Part shown: positions 1 through 6,100 of the stretch, piece by piece
Position numbering within the stretch: position 1 is the stretch's first letter
Layout: every line of letters starts with the position of its first letter
Assembly: GCA_031257655.1 (NCBI GenBank)
Contig: JAIROF010000242.1
Coordinates: 1-6,100 of the forward strand
From: Prevotellaceae bacterium
GTDB lineage: Bacteria > Bacteroidota > Bacteroidia > Bacteroidales > UBA932
Direction: 5' to 3'
Length of the DNA: 6,100 bases
Translations under genes and position numbers: made by a program
Notes under the pieces: generated by a model
What the model was told of the DNA's origin: nothing
The model's input: only the letters and a program-made list of their open reading frames with translations
Database searches by the model: none

Positions 1-54
<54 letters not shown>

Positions 55-79
55 CTCAAGCAGTTACGCGCCTCGCGCC

Positions 80-167
80 ATTCTGCATTCTGCATTCTGC
101 ATTCTGCATTCTGCATTCTGCATTCTGCATTCTGCATTCTGCATTCTGCATTCTGCATTCTGCATTC
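80..167. repeat. Heptanucleotide tandem repeat, unit ATTCTGC, 12.6 copies
   Basis: Twelve perfect head-to-tail copies of ATTCTGC occupy 80-163, followed by a partial copy ATTC to 167. No copy carries a substitution, which points to recent slippage or active homogenisation. Because 7 is not a multiple of 3, the array reads as a 21-base, 7-residue period in any frame. On the minus strand one such reading (NAECRMQ) is open, but this follows from the repeat and is not evidence of a gene. The array lies more than 200 bases upstream of the susC-like start, too far to be an obvious promoter-spacing switch for it. Confidence 0.97.
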
Positions 168-243
168 CCGCAGGGTATGATAGCGAGCTCGCAAGTTACG
201 TAAATTTTTCGTGTTTTACAATAGCGTACAGCTTTTATTTTGC

Positions 244-280
244 AGTGAACGGTCACCTACTTCGGCCGTTCACTTTTTTT
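244..280 (+). terminator. Intrinsic (rho-independent) terminator upstream of the susC-like gene
   Basis: The stem AGTGAACGG (244-252) pairs perfectly over 9 bp with CCGTTCACT (266-274) around a 13-base loop, and runs directly into seven T residues (274-280). This is the classic intrinsic terminator shape on the + strand; on the minus strand no T-run follows. No gene in the window ends just before it. It therefore either ends a transcript that enters from left of the window through the repeats, or lies inside a long susC leader as an attenuator. Confidence 0.75.
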
Positions 281-311
281 ATGCCTGCCTTACACCCTAA
301 GTATTCCCCAA

Positions 312-346
312 TAAGCGGCGCAACCTTCCGGCTGCTTACTATTTTT
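312..346 (+). terminator. Weaker terminator-like hairpin in the susC leader
   Basis: TAAGCGGC (312-319) pairs with GCTGCTTA (331-338) over 8 bp with one G-U wobble, around an 11-base loop. CTA and five T residues follow (342-346). The stem is weaker and the T-run shorter and slightly displaced compared with the hairpin at 244-280. It ends 37 bases before the ATG at 384. It could be a weak second terminator, an attenuator, or a chance fold. Confidence 0.35.
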
Positions 347-383
347 CTCCACGTTATTTTTACTTACTTTAACAAAATTTGTT

Positions 384-3300
384 ATGATCAAAAAGCTACT
401 CGAACAAGATCGAGCAGGGGGGAGCGTATTTTCCCCTGCTCAGGCGGCTGCTGGGATTCGGAGGCGTATGCAACGCCTGCTGCCGGCGCTGCTGCTGCTG
501 TGCGCCACGCTACCCTTTTCGCTGCGGGCGCAAAACCTCAACATCTCCGGCACCGTGCGCGATGCTAAAAACGACCCCGTGGCGGGGGCAAGCGTGGTGG
601 TGAAAGGCACTACGGTAGGCGTAACCACCGACGTAACCGGCGGCTACACCGTCAGCGCGCCGCCCGACGCCACGCTGGTGTTCTCCTTTCTGGGGTTAAC
701 CACCGTGGAGGAGGCCGTGGCCGGACGTGGGCGCATCGACGTTGCGCTGGGCGAAACCGACCGCTCCCTCGACGAGGTGGTCGTGGTGGGATACGGAACC
801 ATGCGCAAGAAAGACCTCACCGGCTCCGTTATTCAAGTCCTGCCGGACAGGATTGCCAACGAAAACCCGAAAACCGTTCAGGACATCCTGCGCGGAACGC
901 CGGGGCTGAACGTCGGCTACAGCGCCTCGGCCAAGGGCGGCGGCAGCCTGCAAATACGCGGGCAGCGCTCGGTTTACACCGACGGCAACCACAACAGCCC
1001 CCTACTCGTCCTCGACGGGATGATCTTTTACGGCGAGCTCTCGGAAATTAACCCCGACGATATTGCCCAGATCGACGTGCTCAAAGACGCCTCGTCGGCC
1101 GCCGTTTATGGCGCACAGGCGGCAAGCGGCGTTATCCTCATCACCACCAAAAAAGGAAAGCTGGGAAAACCGCTGGTCAACATCAGCACGAATATCGGCT
1201 GGACGCAAAGCAGCGACTATCGCGAACGGTTTACCCCCGAAAAAAACTTGCAGCACCGCCAGGACTTCTACACGAAAAGCACCTACGGCGTGAATCCGGC
1301 TACCGGCGCCTATGAAGCCTACCAGTCCCTCTACGCCGACAAGCCGGAATACTACACCATGCCCGGACAGCTGCCGGCGAACATTTCCCTGGGCGACTGG
1401 CGAGGCTACACCACCAACGAGGCCGACGAATCCGACTTGAGCATCTGGGCTAAGCGTGTGGGATTTATGGGGAATGCTCTTGAAAATCTCCTGGCCGGAA
1501 AAACCGTCGATTGGGCAGCCCTCACCTACCGCACCGGCTTCAACCAGGACTATAACGCCAGCGTGAGCGGCGCCGGCGAAAAGGTGAACTACTACCTCTC
1601 GCTGGGCTACCTGAAGAATCAGGGCGCCAACATCAGCGATGAATACCAGGCCGTACGCGCCAACATGAAGGTGGAAGCCAAGGTAACCAAATGGCTTGAG
1701 GTAGGCGCCAACGTGAACTTTCAGGACCGGTCGGACGGTGAAATAGGCGTGGACTTGGATTACCAGCTGCGCAATAGCCCCTACGCCGACTACGCCGACG
1801 AAACCGGCAACCTGGCGCAGTATCCCCTGAGCTCCGAATACAGCCAGCGGGGCTACAGCTACGCTTTTCAGCGGCAATACCTGGAGCTGGAAAAAGGGTA
1901 CACCGTGCTGAACAGCATTTTGAACGCCAAGGTAATGCTGCCGTTCAACATCACCTACTCGTTCAATGCGGCGCCGCGCTATCAGTATTTTTACGACCGC
2001 TATTTCATGTCGGCCGATTTGCCGGGAGCTGATCCCGCGCAGCGCGGCGCCAACCGCGAGCAGGCCAAGCGCTTCGACTGGTCGCTCAACAACACCATTA
2101 GCTGGGATTACACCTTTGCCCAAAAGCACCACGTCAACCTCACGCTCGTGCAGGAAGCCGAAGAGCGCCAGTACTAGCAAGACCGCATCGAAGCCCGCAA
2201 AATTTTGCCCTCCGACGCCCTCGGATTCCATAACACCAAGAACGGAACCAAGGAAAACAGCACTTTTTCGTCCAGCGACTCGCACCAAACGGCAGACGCC
2301 CTGCTGGCCCGCCTGTTTTATTCCTTCGACAGCCGCTACATGCTCACCTCCTCCATCCGCCGCGACGGATATTCGGCGTTCGGACAATCCAACCCCTACG
2401 CCACGTTCCCGTCGATAGCGTTGGCGTGGGCGTTTACCAACGAAAGCTTCCTCGAAAAATGGAGGGAGGTGCTAAGCAACGGTAAGCTGCGCGTGTCTTA
2501 CGGCGAAAACGGCAACCGCTCGCTCGACAATCCCTACCTGGCGCTGGCCAACCTCTACGAGGGAGCAGGCAAAATGCAGGGCTACATCAACAAGAGCGGA
2601 GAGCTGGAGCTGCTGCGGTACCTGATGGCCCAACGAATGGCAAATCCCTTCCTGCAATGGGAAAAAACCGCATCATGGAACTTCGGGCTTGATTTCGGAC
2701 TCCTCAACGACCGCATTACGGGAAGCGTGGAGTACTATACCATGAGCACCCATGATATGATCATGAACCAGCGCCTGCCGGAGTTTACTGGGTTTAATAG
2801 CATCACCACCAACCTGGGGCAGGTGGACAATCGCGGGATCGAAATCTCAATAAGCTCGCAGAATATCAAAAATGACGCGCTGGAGTGGAATACGACCCTC
2901 GGATTTTCGTACAACAAAAACGAAATAAAGCATCTCTACTACGAAAATGAGGACGTGACGGATGAAAATGGAAATGTGACGGGAGCGAAAGAAATGGATG
3001 ATAAGTCAAACGGATGGTTTATCGGACATCCCATATCTGCCATCTGGAACTATCGCGTAACCGGCATCTGGCAGCTCAGCGAGGTAGAGGAAGCAAAAAA
3101 ATACGGCCAGCTACCCGGCGACCCGAAAGTGGCGAATAGCTATACCGCCGACGACAAGGTAAACCCCGCCGACGGCACCGTTACGCCGGTGTACAACGAC
3201 AAGGACAAGGAGTTTCTCGGTCAAACCGCCCCGCCGTTCCACTGGTCGCTGCGCAACGACTTTGTCCTCTGGAAAGACCTCAGCATTTCGTTCAACCTCT

Positions 3301-3716
3301 ACTCGTACATGGGGCACAAAAGCCTGGCCAGCTACTACCTCAACCACGACGACGACGGAGGCCGGTTTACCTACGCCATGGCCAACCTGCCCGCAAAAGA
3401 ATACTGGACAATAGCCAACCCCACCAACGACTATGGGCGCATAGACGCCAAAGGCCCCGCAGGCGCCGAGGGCGCGCAAATGCTCTACGACCGCTCATTT
3501 ATCCGCCTCGAAAATATTTCGATAGGATATACGCTGCCCAAAACATGGACGTCGCGGCTGGAGATAGAGCGCGTCAAGATATACGGCAGCATCCGCAACG
3601 TGGCCGTATGGGCATTTGACTGGGAATACGGAGACCCCGAAACCAATCCCGCCTTTGATCAAGGCGGCGGATTGGCCACGCGCATTTATACAATGGGACT
3701 GAATATAACGTTTTAA
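384..3716 (+). pseudogene. SusC/RagA-family TonB-dependent transporter, interrupted by an in-frame TAG
   Basis: This is an outer-membrane TonB-linked barrel that imports a ligand, in partnership with the SusD-like protein encoded next. The full frame has 1,110 codons, a normal length for the family. Residues 29-49 form a signal peptide (hydrophobic core LLPALLLLC, cleavage near RA-Q). Residues 54-122 are a CarboxypepD_reg-like beta domain (ISGTVRD start). A DEVVVVGYG segment follows at 130-138, then a plug domain at about 143-258 with the SusC signatures LLVLDGMI and VYGAQAASGVILITTKKGK. The rest is beta-barrel, ending in the terminal aromatic YTMGLNITF. Codon 598 (2175-2177) is TAG. The sequence continues in the same frame to TAA at 3714-3716, with no frameshift or other stop. 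The 3' part has only a TTG at 2205 near its beginning and no signal peptide, so independent expression is unlikely. ATG 384 is taken as the start; ATG 468 (residue 29) is an alternative. Family assignment is secure; substrate is unknown. Whether it is a true pseudogene, a sequencing error or a suppressed stop is open. Confidence 0.9.
2175..2177 (+). other. In-frame amber (TAG) codon inside the susC-like gene
   Basis: The local reading is EAEERQY-stop-QDRIEAR, with typical SusC barrel sequence on both sides in one frame. One base change from TGG, TAC, TAT, CAG, AAG or TTG, among others, would produce it. The next codon is CAA, giving UAG-C, a context known to favour readthrough in some systems. 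That is background knowledge and does not demonstrate readthrough here. Confidence 0.95.
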
Positions 3717-3735
3717 CCTCTTAAACAGTAAAAAA

Positions 3736-5742
3736 ATGAAACAGATAACTCAAAAATTGAAGTGCAGGAGCCTTGCCCTGTGTGTCGGCGTCATCCTGCT
3801 GAGCGGCTGCTCGAAAGAATTTTTGACCCCCGACCCGCTATCGTTCTATGAGCCGGGGGCCACGTTCAGCACCGAATCGGGCTTAAAATCAGCCATGGCG
3901 ATATGCGACCGCCACCTTAAGCTGTACTATGCCGTTGACCACAACGAAATGCTTACCCTGGGAACGGAGTACATCTTCTCCGAGCTGATGGTGGCCGCAG
4001 CAACCGACAAGCGAAGCATGCTCTGCGACGTTGCAAGCATGCTCACGCCGACAAGTGACCAAAGTACCCAGCATAACCTCGACCGCACAAACAGCATCTG
4101 GTACTTTTGGGAGGAAACCTTCAAGGGTATTATGTACGCCAACACCATTATACAATTTGTAGATGCAGTGGAGGGCTTGGACGAAGCCACCAAAAATGCC
4201 TACAAGGGCAGGGCATACTTCCACCGCGCTTTCCGCTACATGGCGCTGGTGTTTCAGTATGGCGATGTGCCGCTTATTACCAAAATCTTGGAAGTGCCCA
4301 AGCAAAACTACCGCAGCACAAAGCGCGACGCTATTCTGCAAATGGTTACCCAAGACCTGGAATTTGCCGTGCAATGGGTACCCGAGCAAAAAGACATGGA
4401 GCTGATTGGCATGGTCAACAAAGGCGCCTGCCGCATGTTGCTCGCCAAATCGTACCTGGCTATTGGCGAGTATGGCAAGGCAAAAGAGCAAACCGACATC
4501 CTGATCGACCAGTCGGGCTACTCGCTGATGACGGATAATTTCGGCGCCTTCAACGATGGCGGGGAGCCGCAGACCTGGCCTATTACCCGCAACGTAATCT
4601 GGGATTTGCACCGCGCCGAAAACAAGCTCATCGCCGCCAACAAAGAGGTCGTCATGGGCATGCCCAACCGTGGCTCGGATGCGGAGTCGTTCGTCAAAAT
4701 GCTCACGATGCGCATCCTCTACCCTTTCCTTTTCAACAGCACGGTAAAAACAAAGGACGGCAAGCAGGCCCTGCAGAACATAAAACGCAACGCCGCCGAT
4801 TACGATCCGCAGTATGATTACATGCGGGCATTCGGACGCGGCATTGCCACGTTCCGCCCCACGTATTTTCAGACCCATGCGCTGTGGAGCGTCAACGGCG
4901 TGATGGATGCGGGCGACTTGCGCCATAGCTCAACCGTAGGCAACTGGGTGCGCATGGAAGATTACCGCGTCAACAACAAGGCGTCGTCGGAATTCGGGCA
5001 GCCGGTCACGCTCTTTGGCGACAACGGCGAGCTGCTGTGTAGCGACAGCATCCGCCGCTGGTACGACGTTCCCCATTACATATTCTACTTGGATGACCCC
5101 GTGAACGAAGCCAACATCTCCGGATCCGACGGCAACAGAGGCGCTACGAACGGAGGCAACGCCGACTGGTACCTCTACCGCCTAGCCGAGGCATACCTCC
5201 TCCGCGCCGAAGCAAAGTTCTACCTCAATCCAAGCGATCCTACCATCGCAGACGACCTGAACGCGGTGAGAAGCAGGGCGCAATGCAGCCAGCTGTATAG
5301 CGGCGCCGTGACCATCGGCGACATTATGAACGAACGCGCCCGCGAGCTGTACTGGGAGGAATGGCGTAACGTGGAGCTGACCCGCGTGTCGCTATGCCTT
5401 GCCCGTAGCGGAAAACCCGACGAATGGGGCAATACGTATAATTTGGAAACGTTCGACAAGCAGGAGGGTACGGACAACAGCGGCGGAAGCTACTGGTATC
5501 AGCGCATTGTGCGCTACAGCATGTACAACAAAGGCCCCATACAGATCGAAGCATCCGGAAACCCCAACCCCAGCTATACCATGGACAAAAAGAATATCTA
5601 CTGGCCTGTGCCCGAAAAAGCCATCACCGCCAACAACAAGGGCGAGCTGAGCCAAAACTACGGCTACGACGGCTACAACCCCACCACGCCCAAATGGGAA
5701 ACCTGGCAAGAGGCTGTAGAAGATGAAGGCAAAATAAATTAG
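3736..5742 (+). CDS. SusD/RagB-family nutrient-binding outer-membrane lipoprotein
   Basis: This is the surface lipoprotein that caps the SusC barrel and captures substrate. The N-terminus is a lipoprotein signal with lipobox LSGC, acylated cysteine C25, followed by the family-typical CSKEFLTPDP. Residues of about 27-260 match the SusD N-terminal, TPR-containing part: AYFHRAFRYMALVFQYGDVPL (about 160-180), a DLEFAVQWVP helix (207-216), and a second TPR-like helix pair around 228-262. The C-terminal RagB/SusD domain spans about 380-645, with YLYRLAEAYLLRAEAKFY (479-496), DLNAVRSRA, NERARELYWEEWRNVELTR (532-550), and the closing IYWPVPEKAI (621-630) and SQNYGY. At 668 residues it is longer than the common 500-600, with the extra length mainly in the middle (about 270-450). 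It starts 19 bases after the susC-like TAA, so the two are probably co-transcribed. An A-run (3730-3735), not a Shine-Dalgarno, precedes the ATG, as is usual in Bacteroidota. The stop is TAG. The reading frame is intact; ligand unknown. Confidence 0.95.
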   Translation: MKQITQKLKCRSLALCVGVILLSGCSKEFLTPDPLSFYEPGATFSTESGLKSAMAICDRHLKLYYAVDHNEMLTLGTEYIFSELMVAAATDKRSMLCDVASMLTPTSDQSTQHNLDRTNSIWYFWEETFKGIMYANTIIQFVDAVEGLDEATKNAYKGRAYFHRAFRYMALVFQYGDVPLITKILEVPKQNYRSTKRDAILQMVTQDLEFAVQWVPEQKDMELIGMVNKGACRMLLAKSYLAIGEYGKAKEQTDILIDQSGYSLMTDNFGAFNDGGEPQTWPITRNVIWDLHRAENKLIAANKEVVMGMPNRGSDAESFVKMLTMRILYPFLFNSTVKTKDGKQALQNIKRNAADYDPQYDYMRAFGRGIATFRPTYFQTHALWSVNGVMDAGDLRHSSTVGNWVRMEDYRVNNKASSEFGQPVTLFGDNGELLCSDSIRRWYDVPHYIFYLDDPVNEANISGSDGNRGATNGGNADWYLYRLAEAYLLRAEAKFYLNPSDPTIADDLNAVRSRAQCSQLYSGAVTIGDIMNERARELYWEEWRNVELTRVSLCLARSGKPDEWGNTYNLETFDKQEGTDNSGGSYWYQRIVRYSMYNKGPIQIEASGNPNPSYTMDKKNIYWPVPEKAITANNKGELSQNYGYDGYNPTTPKWETWQEAVEDEGKIN

Positions 5743-5777
5743 CTGCTTATCCCAAATATGCAAGTAGCTAAAGGAAA

Positions 5778-5901
5778 CCTCTAAAAACCCCAAAATCAAG
5801 GCTTGCGGCTGAGCCAAAAGCGGAGTTTACTAAAGTAAATGAGCGCAGCAAATGAGCACTTCGCCGAGAGAGCGTACCGCAGCGTTTGGGGTTTTTAGAG
5901 G
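5778..5901. repeat. 124-bp structured element with perfect 17-bp terminal inverted repeats (MITE- or REP-like)
   Basis: The left arm CCTCTAAAAACCCCAAA (5778-5794) is the exact reverse complement of the right arm at 5885-5901. Inside, GCTTGCGG (5801-5808) can pair with CCGCAGC (5877-5883) with a one-base bulge. At the centre, TTTACT (5826-5831) and AGTAAA (5834-5839) form a perfect hairpin stem. A direct repeat AAATGAGC occurs at 5837-5844 and 5850-5857. The nested stems suggest a foldable dispersed element and not random spacer. No target-site duplication is obvious at the edges and no transposase is encoded, so mobility is inferred. It starts 35 bases after the SusD-like stop and could also act as an mRNA 3' end structure. 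Confidence 0.7.
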
Positions 5902-6004
5902 CTACCTCAAGTAAATATTGGCGCACAGCCAAGCATAAGATTCATTGTAGCTACTCAGGTACCCTTTGTGACCTTTCCGTTAAAAAAACAACTACAAAAA
6001 CACA

Positions 6005-6087
6005 CTTTGTGAAATCTTTGTAAACTTTGTTCCTTTGTGGTTGGAAAAATACCACGAAGACACAAAGAACACAAGGTTTTCACAAGG
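6005..6087. repeat. 83-bp imperfect palindrome of CTTTGTG-like words
   Basis: The left arm (6005-6041) and right arm (6051-6087) are each 37 bases, separated by the 9-base loop TGGAAAAAT. By hand alignment without gaps, 28 of 37 positions pair canonically and 3 more as G-U. The loop-proximal GTGGT/ACCAC is perfect. The left arm carries CTTTGT at 6005, 6016, 6025 and 6033. From general experience, similar intergenic sequence (ACCACGAAGACACAAAG) recurs in Bacteroidota and other environmental genomes, but that is recollection, not a search. It may be a dispersed palindromic repeat or a bidirectional transcript end structure. Confidence 0.7.
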
Positions 6088-6100
6088 AGAATTTTTATTA

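Larger units (their letters stand above)
168..383 (+). other. Non-coding leader region between the repeats and the susC-like gene
   Basis: Together with the repeats before it, this makes 383 bases without a credible gene. It contains a 10-bp perfect palindrome GCGAGCTCGC (183-192), two hairpins annotated separately (244-280 and 312-346), and an AT-rich tract (339-383) just before the first susC-like ATG. Bacteroidota promoters use a -7 box TAnnTTTG and a -33 TTTG. The closest -7 match near the gene is AAAATTTG at 374-381, which fits 7 of 8 positions if the n positions are counted. There is no good TTTG at the expected upstream distance, so I do not call a promoter. No tRNA, riboswitch or sRNA was recognised. 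Confidence 0.6.
5743..6100. other. Non-coding region downstream of the SusD-like gene
   Basis: These 358 bases contain no credible coding sequence. They hold the 124-bp inverted-repeat element (5778-5901) and the 83-bp palindrome (6005-6087), both annotated separately. Between them, 5902-6004 contains an 8-bp palindrome GTAGCTAC (5947-5954) and a CTTTGTG word (5964-5970) resembling those in the following palindrome. No classic stem plus T-run terminator immediately follows the SusD-like stop. No start of a following gene was recognised before the window ends. Confidence 0.7.

Noticed and set aside
80..167. CRISPR array
   Set aside because: The units are 7 bases, directly adjacent with no spacers, so it is a simple tandem repeat.
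56..256. A minus-strand 66-codon frame with repeated NAECRMQ units
   Set aside because: The repetition is only the ATTCTGC array translated; the flanks show no signal peptide, domain or initiation context.
245..568. A plus-strand 107-codon frame beginning in the leader
   Set aside because: It begins inside the terminator hairpin stem and overlaps the susC-like signal peptide region out of frame; no recognisable protein features.
1002..2387. A 461-codon open frame on the minus strand opposite the susC-like gene
   Set aside because: It lies wholly antisense to a clearly recognised family protein, its translation is V/G/A-rich without a family signature, and long antisense frames are common opposite GC-rich codon-biased genes.
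2205..3716. The 3' part of the susC-like gene as an independent gene starting at TTG 2205
   Set aside because: It begins in mid-barrel, has no signal peptide or nearby ATG, and is in the same frame as the upstream part, so it is the continuation of the interrupted gene.
3889..4926. A 345-codon open frame on the minus strand opposite the SusD-like gene
   Set aside because: It is fully antisense to an intact SusD gene and its translation (repeated H, V and G, no domain order) looks like a codon-bias shadow.
5778..5901. A standard intrinsic terminator for the SusCD operon
   Set aside because: The 17-bp arms enclose 90 bases and the T-run lies inside the arm, not after the stem, so it does not have the usual terminator form, although a role at the mRNA end is possible.

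Overview
This window comes from a member of the Bacteroidota, most likely Bacteroidales. The evidence is an adjacent SusC/SusD-type gene pair, a Bacteroidota-style lipoprotein signal on the SusD homologue, and an A-rich stretch instead of a Shine-Dalgarno sequence in front of that gene. The genes are GC-rich and the spacers AT-rich. Genus and species cannot be read from the sequence.

Layout. Positions 1-383 are non-coding. They hold an (AC)n run at the window edge, a 12.6-copy array of the 7-mer ATTCTGC, a strong terminator-like hairpin (244-280) and a weaker one (312-346). Positions 384-3716 are one SusC/RagA-family TonB-dependent outer-membrane transporter of 1,110 codons. It is broken at codon 598 by an in-frame TAG, with homologous sequence continuing in the same frame on both sides. 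After 19 bases, 3736-5742 encode an intact SusD/RagB-family surface lipoprotein of 668 residues. Positions 5743-6100 are non-coding and contain two repeat-like structures: a 124-bp element bounded by perfect 17-bp inverted repeats (5778-5901) and an 83-bp imperfect palindrome built from CTTTGTG-like words (6005-6087).

How the genes work together. In this family SusC forms a TonB-powered outer-membrane barrel and SusD sits on it as a substrate-binding lid, together importing glycans or peptides. The pair is arranged as an operon. No hydrolase, sulfatase, protease, regulator or anti-sigma gene lies in the window, so the substrate cannot be assigned. If the TAG is real and not suppressed, the barrel is truncated after roughly 40% of its strands and the system is inactive, although SusD remains intact.

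The points most worth a second look are the lone amber codon in an otherwise undamaged susC-like gene, the structured 124-bp element after the operon, the 83-bp palindrome, and the microsatellites and hairpins upstream. I found no convincing new biological system; the core is an ordinary SusCD pair with unusual surroundings.
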